Of a stretch of DNA of 32,211 nt, positions 14,703-22,616 are shown one piece after another. Numbering within the stretch: the first letter of the stretch is position 1; every line of letters starts with the position of its first letter. Origin of the DNA: Chlamydiota bacterium (lineage in GTDB: Bacteria > Chlamydiota > Chlamydiia > Chlamydiales > Rhabdochlamydiaceae); contig JABDFE010000010.1 in assembly GCA_013286675.1 (NCBI GenBank), forward strand, positions 1-32,211, written 5' to 3'. The notes beneath the pieces are model-generated. The model ran no database searches. It worked only from the letters and a program-made list of their open reading frames with translations, and was not told the DNA's origin. The position numbers and the translations under genes were made by a program.

Positions 14703-16913
14703 CTTAACGAAGATCTCTTCAGATTTCCAAACGACAGCCGTTGATTTTTCTGGATATTTGGGTCTACTATGTGTATTTGAGATCAATGAGCGGATCATCG
14801 CCTTTTTAATGCTTTCAATTTCATCAAATGTCAGCCCAGATGTATCGAACTGATGCTCGCGGATCTTGTCGGCCACGATAGACTCGATAAGCTCGAGCAC
14901 CGCTTTTTCTGTAACTTCCTCTAATGAACGGAAGGCAGCTTCGACAGAATCTGCAATCATAATAATAGCCGATTCACGAGAACGAGGCGTCGGTCCTGGA
15001 TATCTGAAACGGCATTCTTCTACCATGATCGCTTTGGCGCGGGACTGTTCGATTTGAGCATGATAGAAGTAATAGACAAGTCCTGTTCCATGATGTTCGT
15101 GGATCACATCGATAAGACTTGGAGGAAGTTCATATTGCTCCGCGAGTTTCACACCTTCCGCTACATGTGCAATGATCACTTGAGCAGATTCTAGAGGCGT
15201 GAGCAACTGATGCATATTGAAACCGCAGAACTGGTTCTCTGTGAAATACTGAGGCTGCAAGAGCTTTCCAATATCGTGATAAAGAGCCGCTACACGGCAG
15301 AAAATAGGATTGGCATTAATCGCTAAAGCCGCCTCTTCTGCTAAAACCGCAACGGATAAAGAATGACGGTAAGTTCCCGGAGCTTCTAAATTTAAACGGC
15401 GTAGAAGAGGATGGCTTAAATCAGCAGACTCGAGCAGCGTCATATCGCTCACAATGCCGAAAATCGATTCAAAAACAGGCAAAATGGTAACAACAATCAC
15501 TCCTGTTACTGTCATAGAGACCAAAGACGTCAGCATATCGATCAAAATATGGTAATCCCATGCCGTATTTTCCATGAGGTTGACCCCCAAGATAAATGGG
15601 ATGGTCATCAGCCAAATTTTTGCGCAGATCTCAAAAATCTCTTTTCGCTTTCTGACTGTTTTTATAAGAATTGTGGACACAAGGGCTGCCGCCAAATTGA
15701 TCAGGAAGAAATGTTGATAATGCACGACGAGTGTGATGGTCATGATAAAAGTAACAAATAGAGAGACAATCATTGCGACCTTACGATCGATTAAGATAGC
15801 CAGGAGCAAAATGACCAAAGGAACACACACAGGGAACCGACAGAGATCCACCAGATAGCCCATCTTATTGAGCAAGATGTATTCCGTTAATTTGGCTATC
15901 AAAAGCGTGAAAATAACAACGGTGACAACAAGGGCTTTTTTTGCCGACGATTGCACAAGGTGAGGATAAAGCGTTTTCAAATAGAGCCAAGCCACCAAAG
16001 ACATCAGCAACGCTAAAGCTAGACTTCCCGCCATTGTGGACAAGTTGAAAAAATGATGTTCCGACATCAGCTTTTTCTTCATCCCCTTCAGCATATCGAT
16101 GTGACGCATGGTGACTTTATCGCCCGTATTGATAATGCGGCTTCCGGGAAGAACCTTTGTCATCTTTCGAGGAATAGACTCTTTGATCAAACGGCTTAAA
16201 AAATGCTGCTTTCCCAGATCTTCTTGTAAATCCCAATGATGGGCTCGGTATTGCTGTAGAATATACTGATTAGCTGGTGTTCTCACGAGAAAGGCCATGT
16301 GCTCAATCTGCTCCCAAAGATCCTCCGAAAGATTTTCTGTGATTTCTCCGGGAGTGTAAATAAGAAAATTTTTGGAAAATTGCCCAACTTGCTTGAGTTT
16401 TGTCAGAGTCCTTTGATCGGAAAATCTGACCTTCATTAGAACATCGCGAAGAGATTCACTGTCCTTGATCAATTCGTCAAAAGAAATGGTAGGAAGCTCA
16501 TGGCGCCAAAACGGCCTTTCTACGAGCGTATCTTGGATTCTTTTTTCAACTTTTAAAATCTCTGTATCTTGAAGATAGTATATTTTTCCCAAATCACGAA
16601 TCGACTCCTCTTTTAAAAGGCGTGTCGCTGCAGTATCTGGAAAGTCGAATTCCGTGTGAGCAAGAATATATTTGCTGGAAATTGAGTTCAGTTCAAGATG
16701 ATCGACATAGATTTCTTTGGAATTAATAAAAAGGCCTAAAGACAAGACCAGTATACAGCCAATCAAAAAATCTTTCAGCCAGCCCTTTTGGTCCAGCTTA
16801 AACCAGCTTGGCTTCGAAAGAAGGTTTCTTACTTTATCAAGAGCCATCGATAGCCTCTTCCTAAAGCATGCTCCAAAATCCCTTTTACGGCAACACTCCT
16901 TCAGGGCTTGCAT
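14694..16913 (-). CDS. pgpH: 7TM-HD phosphodiesterase (PgpH/YqfF family)
   Basis: This 739-residue inner-membrane protein has one N-terminal membrane helix (around 47-65), an extracytoplasmic region (about 70-290), a cluster of about seven helices (295-490) and a C-terminal HD hydrolase domain (500-715). The catalytic motifs are YRHSLSVA, ALYHDIGKL, IIAHVAEG and IHEHHGT. In other bacteria the family degrades cyclic di-AMP to pApA. Chlamydiae make cyclic di-AMP, so the same role is likely here. The divergent promoter region shared with dnaX is occupied by an inverted-repeat element whose left end carries an extended -10 (TGGTATAGT) facing this gene, only about 15 bases before the ATG. Confidence 0.9.
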   Translation of the reverse strand: MQALKECCRKRDFGACFRKRLSMALDKVRNLLSKPSWFKLDQKGWLKDFLIGCILVLSLGLFINSKEIYVDHLELNSISSKYILAHTEFDFPDTAATRLLKEESIRDLGKIYYLQDTEILKVEKRIQDTLVERPFWRHELPTISFDELIKDSESLRDVLMKVRFSDQRTLTKLKQVGQFSKNFLIYTPGEITENLSEDLWEQIEHMAFLVRTPANQYILQQYRAHHWDLQEDLGKQHFLSRLIKESIPRKMTKVLPGSRIINTGDKVTMRHIDMLKGMKKKLMSEHHFFNLSTMAGSLALALLMSLVAWLYLKTLYPHLVQSSAKKALVVTVVIFTLLIAKLTEYILLNKMGYLVDLCRFPVCVPLVILLLAILIDRKVAMIVSLFVTFIMTITLVVHYQHFFLINLAAALVSTILIKTVRKRKEIFEICAKIWLMTIPFILGVNLMENTAWDYHILIDMLTSLVSMTVTGVIVVTILPVFESIFGIVSDMTLLESADLSHPLLRRLNLEAPGTYRHSLSVAVLAEEAALAINANPIFCRVAALYHDIGKLLQPQYFTENQFCGFNMHQLLTPLESAQVIIAHVAEGVKLAEQYELPPSLIDVIHEHHGTGLVYYFYHAQIEQSRAKAIMVEECRFRYPGPTPRSRESAIIMIADSVEAAFRSLEEVTEKAVLELIESIVADKIREHQFDTSGLTFDEIESIKKAMIRSLISNTHSRPKYPEKSTAVVWKSEEIFVKLS

Positions 16914-16930
16914 CCAGAGTTAAACTCGAC

Positions 16931-17096
16931 TATACCATTCCCAATTAAAAAGTTCATGATTTGACTACGTCGGCTTGGCAACACATTTTCGGTCTTCGCT
17001 CGCGCCTTGTCATTCGACAATGGTCGCTCTCTCCAGACGCAAAAATTTGTGCCGCCTTCTTGTCAAATCATGAACTTTTTAATTGGAAATGGTATA
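16931..17096. mobile_element. MITE-like element between pgpH and dnaX, 35-bp terminal inverted repeats
   Basis: The arms 16931-16965 and 17062-17096 match at 34 of 35 positions (TATACCATTYCCAATT...) around a 96-base core with no coding content. The ends read TATACC/GGTATA, like those of the element at 4524-4678. Each end points outward with TGGTATA, giving TATAGT towards pgpH and TATACT towards dnaX. The element may therefore supply the promoters of both genes, with very short leaders. An open frame starting inside it at 16961 would add 49 foreign residues to DnaX and is not a real start. Confidence 0.75.
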
Positions 17097-17107
17097 TACT
17101 TCGATTC

Positions 17108-18283
17108 ATGTACCAAAATATTTCTAGGAAATACCGCCCTCGGACCTTCAAGAGGATCGTCGGGCAAGATGCCATCGTAACGACTCTTAAAAATGCCATC
17201 AAGCTGGGGAAAATTGCTCCCGCCTATCTCTTCTGCGGCTGCCGAGGAACAGGAAAAACAACCCTGGCACGCCTCTTTGCAAAAGCCCTCAATTGCGAGG
17301 CACTGACAGAAGATTTTGAGCCGTGTAATCAATGCCCCTCCTGCCTCGATATTACTCTAGGCAGATCTCTTGATGTGATGGAAATCGACGGCGCTTCCAA
17401 CCGCGGTATCGACGATATCCGCCAGATCAATGAGACTGTCTCCTACGCATCGGCTAGCAGCAAATATAAAATTTACATCATCGACGAAGTCCACATGCTG
17501 ACAAAAGAGGCTTTCAATGCCCTCCTTAAAACGCTGGAAGAGCCTCCTAGGAACGTCAAATTTTTCTTTGCCACTACAGAGCCCCATAAAGTTCTCCCGA
17601 CCATCACCAGCCGCTGCCAGCGGTATGATCTCCACCGACTTACAGCCGACCAGATCGTAACTAAGCTCGAACAAATCGGTACTGACCTCGGTGCTACCGT
17701 CGAGCAAGAAGCCCTCCAGCTCATTGCCCATGTTGCTGAAGGAGGCCTTCGCGATGCTGAATCCCTCTTTGACCAGCTCCTCTGCTACACCAATGGCCCT
17801 TTGACCTATGATGAGACCGCTAAGATTCTCGGTATTAGTCCTCGCTCGATGTATTTCCGTCTCGACCATGCCGTGGAAAGTTATAACCTCTCCTTTGCCT
17901 TTGAGCTAGCCACCGAAGTCTTTTCCTCTGGTAAAGATCTCTCGGCATTTCTCGATGGACTCATTGAACATTACCGTACCATCCTCCTCCTAAAAATGCA
18001 GCTTCCTGCTGCTTCTTACCTCCATGAGAAAGACCAAAAAGAATATGCCCATGCCGCCACTTTCTACACCCAAGAGCACTGCCTCTACATCCTCGACTAT
18101 CTCCTCCATTGGTACAAAGAGATCCACCGCACTCCCTTTAAGCGCGTAACCCTCGAGATGATCTTCCTCCACGTCATCCGCAGCCAAAAGCGCATCTCGC
18201 TGCCCATGCTCGTCCGCCGTCTTGAAGAAATCGAAGGCGGAGCTACTCCCCACCCCATTGAAAAAAAAAATAGAAGCTCCTAA
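17108..18283 (+). CDS. dnaX: DNA polymerase III subunit gamma (DnaX, short form)
   Basis: This 391-residue clamp-loader ATPase is the zero-frame product. The start is set by the conserved family N-terminus MYQNISRKYRPRTF. Motifs are Walker A CGCRGTGKTTLARLFAK, the zinc cluster C-x8-CNQCPSCLD, Walker B IYIIDEVHML, the sensor-1 region FFATTEPHK and the SRC motif ITSRCQRYDLHR. Domain III follows to about residue 365. The frame ends shortly after a run of ten A (18261-18270), with TAA at 18281. Loss of one A, or gain of two, joins it to the downstream frame and makes a longer form of about 504 residues. No clear ribosome-binding site precedes the ATG. Confidence 0.92.
   Translation: MYQNISRKYRPRTFKRIVGQDAIVTTLKNAIKLGKIAPAYLFCGCRGTGKTTLARLFAKALNCEALTEDFEPCNQCPSCLDITLGRSLDVMEIDGASNRGIDDIRQINETVSYASASSKYKIYIIDEVHMLTKEAFNALLKTLEEPPRNVKFFFATTEPHKVLPTITSRCQRYDLHRLTADQIVTKLEQIGTDLGATVEQEALQLIAHVAEGGLRDAESLFDQLLCYTNGPLTYDETAKILGISPRSMYFRLDHAVESYNLSFAFELATEVFSSGKDLSAFLDGLIEHYRTILLLKMQLPAASYLHEKDQKEYAHAATFYTQEHCLYILDYLLHWYKEIHRTPFKRVTLEMIFLHVIRSQKRISLPMLVRRLEEIEGGATPHPIEKKNRSS
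18261..18270 (+). promoter_or_regulatory. A10 slippery tract in dnaX (putative programmed slippage)
   Basis: Ten consecutive A follow GAT-less ATTG in dnaX. Zero frame reads E-K-K-N-R-S-S-stop. Removing one A (or adding two) gives E-K-K-I-E-A-P-K and continues 117 codons to 18623. Thermus dnaX uses RNA-polymerase slippage on A9 to make gamma and tau, which is the nearest known parallel. A sequencing error at the homopolymer is the main alternative. Confidence 0.6.
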
Positions 18284-18623
18284 ACCCCTTCCTCCCAAGA
18301 TGGAAACTCCTGTTGTACAAGCTCCACCTAAGGTGGAAGTTGCTCCCCCACCTCCAAAAATGGAAGCGCCTGCACCCAAAATTGAAGTGGCTCCACCTAA
18401 AGTGGAATTCGCACCACCACCTCCTCCAAACGTCGAGGTGCCTGCTTCTGTTCAAATGGAAATGCCTACCCCTAAAGTTGAAGCAGCTCCACCTAAAGAA
18501 GAACCGATTGCTCCAAAGGTTGAAGCCCCTGTTGAACAGACTCGCTCACAAAAATCACGATATGATACACTCCTGCGCTTCGCAGCTGTAGAGCTCGAAG
18601 GCAGTGTAAAAAAGGACTTATAG
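18261..18623 (+). CDS. dnaX: DnaX C-terminal extension (tau-like), reached by frameshift
   Basis: This frame continues dnaX after the A10 tract. It encodes about 85 residues of Pro/Lys/Glu/Val-rich repeats of the type APPKVE and PKMEAP, then a compact C-terminal segment, RYDTLLRFAAVELEG, ending VKKDL. The low-complexity part is a plausible flexible linker, and the final segment looks like a conserved interaction peptide. An ATG at 18222 upstream in this frame overlaps dnaX coding sequence and has no clear ribosome-binding site, so independent translation is unlikely. Maintenance of a 360-base open frame right after the tract argues for real use. Confidence 0.65.
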   Translation, partial: KKKIEAPKPLPPKMETPVVQAPPKVEVAPPPPKMEAPAPKIEVAPPKVEFAPPPPPNVEVPASVQMEMPTPKVEAAPPKEEPIAPKVEAPVEQTRSQKSRYDTLLRFAAVELEGSVKKDL

Positions 18624-18626
18624 TTT

Positions 18627-18790
18627 TGAACATATCCCTTAATGAAAAAAATTCGCTTTTTGCGTCTTTTTACGCATCTTCTAAAGCCGCTTCTTGGTCT
18701 ACTTTATCAAGTATGTCCTTCGAAGCTGCTTTAAAATCTGCGAAAAAATACATCAAAAATCAAAATTTTTACATTTAAGGGATATGTTCA
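18627..18790. repeat. Inverted repeat framing the dnaX-ybaB gap
   Basis: TGAACATATCCCTTA (18627-18641) and its exact complement (18776-18790) enclose 134 bases. Looser pairing extends inward (ATGAAAAA / TTTTTACAT). The right arm contains the ybaB ribosome-binding site (TAAGGGAT) and ends on the A of its ATG, so the arms can pair to hide the start. Inside is a small hairpin, TGCGT-CTTTTT-ACGCA, and a 30-codon open frame (ATG 18643, MKKIRFLRLF) of doubtful reality. Confidence 0.65.
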
Positions 18791-19083
18791 TGGGAAGCGG
18801 ATTTTCAAAACTCAAGAAACAAGCCAAGCAATTCGAATCACAATACGCAAAAATTCAAGAAGAAATGCGCGCTCTTGAAGTGACTGGCACTGCTGGCAAT
18901 GGACTCGTGACTCTTGTGCTCAACGGAGAGCATGAACTCAAAGATCTCAAGATCAAACCTGCGTGTGTCGATCCCAATGACATCGAAGGACTTCAAGACC
19001 TCATCCGAGCTGCTTACACCGACGCTCACGAAAAAATCCAAGCCCAAAGCCAGCAAGGCTTGGGCGGCGGACTTCCTTTCTAA
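18790..19083 (+). CDS. ybaB: YbaB/EbfC nucleoid-associated protein
   Basis: This gene encodes 97 residues, starting at MGSGFSKLKKQAKQ, which matches the chlamydial form of the family. AAGGG lies eight bases upstream. An upstream in-frame ATG at 18694 would translate repeat sequence and is rejected. The helical N-terminus (residues 5-33) and the beta-strand core GTAGNGLVTLVLNGEHELKDLKI are typical of this dimeric DNA-binding tweezer protein. ybaB follows dnaX in many bacteria, supporting the call. The final four bases overlap the converging NUDIX gene. Confidence 0.92.
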   Translation: MGSGFSKLKKQAKQFESQYAKIQEEMRALEVTGTAGNGLVTLVLNGEHELKDLKIKPACVDPNDIEGLQDLIRAAYTDAHEKIQAQSQQGLGGGLPF

Positions 19084-19541
19084 GGTTTCTTTAACTTCGG
19101 CAACTGCAAGGTAGCAATTTTTTCTGTTAGCTCAGAAGGATGATTTGTAGCCAACAATTTGGCAGCTATAGTGGGTTCGAACCAGTCGGAACGAATATAC
19201 TCACTACTCAGCTGAACAGAGCAGTTATAGGGAGTGCTACATAGGTAAATGGCAAGAATTAGCCCTACATCCCCTGTTTGAATAGGAAGGCGAATATTTG
19301 CCAGCACCATCACCAAAGGAACTACCTGAAGAACTTGAAGTCCTGTTTCCTCATCAATTTCACGCTTCAAAGCGTCTTCTAGTGATTCGTTTTTGTGAAT
19401 CCGACCTCCAGGTAAATCCCATAAAGGTTCTGATTTTTTTATGTTTTTTTGTAATAAAAGCAGTTTGCCTTCATCATTGTGAATTAACGCCTTTGCACTC
19501 AAATGAAAACAGTCTTCCTTACAATCCATTATTTCCATCAT
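19080..19541 (-). CDS. NUDIX hydrolase
   Basis: This 153-residue protein has a complete Nudix box from GGRIHKNESLEDALKREIDEETGL (G-x5-E-x7-R-E-x2-E-E-x-G), which binds the catalytic divalent cation. The N-terminal strand AKALIHNDEGKLLLLQKN and WDLPGG fit the fold. Family members cleave nucleoside diphosphates linked to other groups, including oxidised nucleotides. The substrate cannot be told here. It stands alone on the minus strand between ybaB and dinD. Confidence 0.9.
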   Translation of the reverse strand: MMEIMDCKEDCFHLSAKALIHNDEGKLLLLQKNIKKSEPLWDLPGGRIHKNESLEDALKREIDEETGLQVLQVVPLVMVLANIRLPIQTGDVGLILAIYLCSTPYNCSVQLSSEYIRSDWFEPTIAAKLLATNHPSELTEKIATLQLPKLKKP

Positions 19542-19634
19542 ACTTCCTTGTTATAATCCGAAACACAGCCTAACAAAAACCCAGTTTGATCGCTTTTCTT
19601 TTTATGAGCAGGTTCAGTATATACATCTCATCTG

Positions 19635-19663
19635 TTGATTAATATTTTTACTCGTCGTACAAT
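19635..19663 (+). promoter_or_regulatory. Putative sigma-70 promoter of dinD
   Basis: TTGATT (19635-19640), a 17-base spacer and TACAAT (19658-19663) lie 30 bases before the dinD ATG. AAAATTTT and TTTTGTCAAAA repeats overlap the start region. I see no classical LexA box. Confidence 0.55.
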
Positions 19664-19692
19664 TTTGTCAAAAATTTTAATGAGTAGCCGTT

Positions 19693-20487
19693 ATGGAAGA
19701 AAATAACCATCAGTTATCGACCAAGAGTTTGTCTTTTGAAGACTTGAAGAAAGTCAACCAACATGGAGTGGAGTATTGGAGCGCCCGGGATCTACAGCCA
19801 CTTTTGGGCTATTCCCAGTGGCGAAGATTTGAAAATGCCATTAAAAAAGCCAGAGAATCATGCAAAAAGTCCGGTAATGATCCGGAAAACCATTTTGCCG
19901 GCGCCGGCAAAATGGTCACGATCGGAAGTCAATCCGATCGAGAAGTTGAAGATTATCAACTTTCCCGTTTTGCCTGTTATTTGATAGCCCAAAATGGAGA
20001 CCCCAGAAAACCAGAAATTGCTCATGCTCAGAAGTACTTTGCCATCCAAACCCGCCGACAAGAGATTTCGGACGCGATGGCAGCTGATTTAGAGCGCCTG
20101 GAGATGAGAAATCAAGCTTCAGTGGAATTCAAGGCTCTTTCAGGAGCAGCTCGAGAGGCTGGTGTTCAAGATAAAATGTTCGGCATTTTCCATGATGCGG
20201 GCCGTAAAGGGATCGATCCCAAAGAACAACTGATGGACCGCATGGGAACAACAGAATTGATCGCAAATCAATTCCGCATGTCACAAACGCGAGAGAAATT
20301 GAAAAGGGAAAATATCAAGAATCAAAGAGACGCCATTGTGACTCACGAAGAAGTCGGGAAAGAAGTTCGCACAGCAATTGCCAAAATTGGAGGAACTCCT
20401 CCTGAAGACATTCCAGCTGCTGAACCCATCAAAAATGTGAAGAAACGACTAAAAAAATCAAAGCCGATATTAACCATTGGGAATTAA
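19693..20487 (+). CDS. dinD: DNA-damage-inducible protein D (DinD)
   Basis: This 264-residue protein matches DinD along its length: VEYWSARDLQPLLGYSQWRRF (BRO-N-like N-terminal domain), KMVTIGS, LSRFACYLIAQNGDPRKPEIAHAQKYFAIQTRRQE, DRMGTTELIANQFRMSQTREKL and VGKEVRTAIAKIGGTPPEDIP near the end. E. coli DinD is SOS-induced and inhibits RecA-mediated strand exchange. The gene is sporadic among bacteria and often mobile, so transfer into this genome is likely. It has its own promoter-like sequence, and a perfect 28-base palindrome within its coding sequence is echoed just after its stop. Confidence 0.92.
   Translation: MEENNHQLSTKSLSFEDLKKVNQHGVEYWSARDLQPLLGYSQWRRFENAIKKARESCKKSGNDPENHFAGAGKMVTIGSQSDREVEDYQLSRFACYLIAQNGDPRKPEIAHAQKYFAIQTRRQEISDAMAADLERLEMRNQASVEFKALSGAAREAGVQDKMFGIFHDAGRKGIDPKEQLMDRMGTTELIANQFRMSQTREKLKRENIKNQRDAIVTHEEVGKEVRTAIAKIGGTPPEDIPAAEPIKNVKKRLKKSKPILTIGN
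19889..19916. repeat. 28-bp perfect palindrome inside dinD
   Basis: ACCATTTTGCCGGC is followed directly by its reverse complement. It encodes HFAGAGKMV, where other DinD proteins also have HF...KMV, so part of the symmetry could arise from coding. A near-copy lies at 20495-20528. Confidence 0.8.
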
Positions 20488-20494
20488 ACCGCTC

Positions 20495-20528
20495 AAAACC
20501 AATTTGCAGGCGCCCGCAAAATGGTTTT
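20495..20528. terminator. Palindrome between dinD and ptsI, probable bidirectional terminator
   Basis: A 34-base near-palindrome (AAAACCAATTTGC-AGGCGCCC-GCAAAATGGTTTT) lies eight bases after the dinD stop and about 20 bases after the converging ptsI stop. It is followed by T5 on the plus strand and T4 on the minus strand. Its core resembles the palindrome inside dinD. Confidence 0.6.
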
Positions 20529-20547
20529 TCAGCTCAGCATTGATGTA

Positions 20548-22341
20548 TTAAATCCCTTCAGCGTCGCGTCTCAGGCTGGCTCCGCCTTCAGAGCCGTGGA
20601 GGCATTCGGCCAGGTAGGAGGCGATTTCTGCAGACGTTCGCAGAGTGAGAACATGTTCGGCAACATCACAGCAATCAAGCAGTGATAAATGCCGTACTGT
20701 CCGTTTGATAATGGGGATAAATCTAGGAGCGCAGGAAAAGTTCTGAACACCTAAACCGATGAGCAAGGGTGTAATCAGAGGATTTGAAGCCATCTCACCG
20801 CAGATCGTGAGGGGTTTTTGAAAACGCTTGGCCTCTAAAATTGTCATCTTGATCATGCGGATGATGCCAGGATGCGTCGGATAGTAGAAATCACTCATGC
20901 CGGGATTGCTCCGATCGATACCAAGGGTATATTGGATAAGATCATTGGTCCCAAGGGCGAGGAAATCGCTTTCCTCGGCTAAAACATCTGCAATCAAAAC
21001 AGCAGAGGGAACTTCAAGCATGCATCCTAATAACGGTTGATGATTATAGGAAACGTTGCGGGTTTTTAACTCTTCTTTGACTTCTTCAATCATTCTTTTC
21101 GCTTCACGCAGCTCATGGATATCTGAGATCAGAGGAAACAGAATACGAACACTATAGCCAAAACCTGCTCGTAATATGGCTCTAAGTTGTGTCTTAAATA
21201 TATCGATCCGGCGGAGTAAAAACCGGATGCCGCGACAGCCGAGTACGGGGTTTGGCTCTTTGGTCATCTCTTCAAAGAAGTCGGAACATTTATCTCCACC
21301 TAAGTCTATCGCCCGGAATGTAAAAGAGAGTCCTTTGGCACGCTTTAGCATCTGATGGTAGATCAAATACTGTCTTTCTTCATCGAAGAAAAGAGCAGGA
21401 TCCTGCATGAAAAGATATTCTGAGCGGAAAAGACCCACCCCATGTGATCCATGGTGATGGACTAAATCGATATCATTGATGGTGTTGACATTGGCATATA
21501 GATTTAAAGAGTAGCCGTCTACAGTCTCAGCAGCCAGGTTCCGATCTTTTTCGAGCTGCTGGTATTGCTCTGTAAGCCGTTTTTTCAACCTCTCATATTT
21601 TTCTAGGGTAACCTGAGACGGATTGATAATGATATCGCCCGTGAGGCCATCCACAATGACACATTTCCCCTTGGCATTTTGCAAGATCTCCATATCGATG
21701 CTGGCAACATAAGGGATTCCCTTTGCCCGTGCAATCAAAGCTGCATGGGAAGTACCTCCGCCATTTTGGGTAACAAAAGCACTGATCCGCGTCGCTTGAA
21801 GAGAAGCGGTATCCGATGGGATCAATTCTTTTGCAAATACGATGGAATTGGGAGGGATGTTTTCCAGAGAGATATCTTCTGAATCGCAGAGGTTCCTAAG
21901 AACCCGTTTTGAAAGATCCCTAAAGTCTGAAAGCCGTTCATTGAAGAAGGAATCGTTCGTCTCACTAAACCGCTTTTCGTAGTCGTTGATGACCGCATTG
22001 AAGACTGATTCTGTGTTTTTGAGCATCTCACGGATTTTTGATTCCATGTGCGTCGTCATCAGAGGATCATCGAGCATCTCAATATGCGTGCCAATAATTG
22101 AAGCGACTTCTTTAGACCCTTCACCAGACAAGTCGGCCTGAAGTTTTTTCAAATCTTCCCGGCTCGACGACAACGCCTGCCTGTACCTTGAAATCTCTCC
22201 TTCCACCTCTCCAGTACTGATCGGAAAATCTGGAATGTCGTTATCATCGGCATAGCTCAAGAAAATAGGCACACCTATAGCGATCCCTTCGCTGACAGGC
22301 GCTCCCTTTAAGTGGATTTCTTGATCTTCACGAGGTTTCAA
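20548..22341 (-). CDS. ptsI: PTS enzyme I (phosphoenolpyruvate-protein phosphotransferase)
   Basis: This 597-residue cytoplasmic enzyme autophosphorylates from PEP and passes phosphate to HPr. The phosphohistidine domain motif GGGTSHAALIARAKGIP carries the catalytic His. PEP-binding blocks GVGLFRSEYLFM, LGCRGIRF, LGTNDLIQYTLGIDRSN and ICGEMAS are intact. The N-terminal HPr-binding region (about 10-150) is also present. The ATG overlaps the ptsH stop (ATGA), the usual chlamydial ptsH-ptsI arrangement. Chlamydiae have few complete sugar EIIs, so the pathway may be regulatory (EIIA-Ntr-like), but no EII gene is in this window. Confidence 0.95.
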   Translation of the reverse strand: MKPREDQEIHLKGAPVSEGIAIGVPIFLSYADDNDIPDFPISTGEVEGEISRYRQALSSSREDLKKLQADLSGEGSKEVASIIGTHIEMLDDPLMTTHMESKIREMLKNTESVFNAVINDYEKRFSETNDSFFNERLSDFRDLSKRVLRNLCDSEDISLENIPPNSIVFAKELIPSDTASLQATRISAFVTQNGGGTSHAALIARAKGIPYVASIDMEILQNAKGKCVIVDGLTGDIIINPSQVTLEKYERLKKRLTEQYQQLEKDRNLAAETVDGYSLNLYANVNTINDIDLVHHHGSHGVGLFRSEYLFMQDPALFFDEERQYLIYHQMLKRAKGLSFTFRAIDLGGDKCSDFFEEMTKEPNPVLGCRGIRFLLRRIDIFKTQLRAILRAGFGYSVRILFPLISDIHELREAKRMIEEVKEELKTRNVSYNHQPLLGCMLEVPSAVLIADVLAEESDFLALGTNDLIQYTLGIDRSNPGMSDFYYPTHPGIIRMIKMTILEAKRFQKPLTICGEMASNPLITPLLIGLGVQNFSCAPRFIPIIKRTVRHLSLLDCCDVAEHVLTLRTSAEIASYLAECLHGSEGGASLRRDAEGI

Positions 22342-22616
22342 TGATCCATTTCTCCAAACTGGTTTTCAAAAGCTGCGGTCAGCTTTTCCAATGTTTCCTC
22401 AGCATCTTCTCCCTCAATCGTCAAAACAATCTGACTATTTTTTTTAATCGCCAGCATTAAAATGCTCATAATGCTCCGCGCATTCACGGTTTCTTGACGA
22501 TAAGAGATAGTGACTTGAGATTTCAAACCTTGCAGCAATTTTGCAATCATTGCTGCGGGCCGCGCATGAAGTCCCAGAGCATTTTTGACCTTAATTTTAT
22601 GCACAATTTTCTTCAC
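22338..22616 (-). CDS. ptsH: PTS phosphocarrier protein HPr
   Basis: This gene encodes 92 residues from the GTG at 22616, which has GAGGA five bases upstream and gives the family N-terminus (V/M)KKIVHKIKVKNALG. An ATG at 22676 would add 20 atypical residues and is less likely. The active-site His17 lies in GLHARPA, and the regulatory Ser48 in NARSIMSILML, the site used by HPr kinase. It receives phosphate from enzyme I, encoded immediately downstream and translationally coupled. Confidence 0.93.
   Translation of the reverse strand: MKKIVHKIKVKNALGLHARPAAMIAKLLQGLKSQVTISYRQETVNARSIMSILMLAIKKNSQIVLTIEGEDAEETLEKLTAAFENQFGEMDH

Noticed and set aside
16961-17107. N-terminal extension of DnaX by 49 residues
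   Set aside because: It translates the inverted-repeat element. The family N-terminus begins at the ATG at 17108.
18694-18789. N-terminal extension of YbaB
   Set aside because: It lies inside the inverted-repeat gap. MGSGF at 18790 matches chlamydial YbaB and has a ribosome-binding site.
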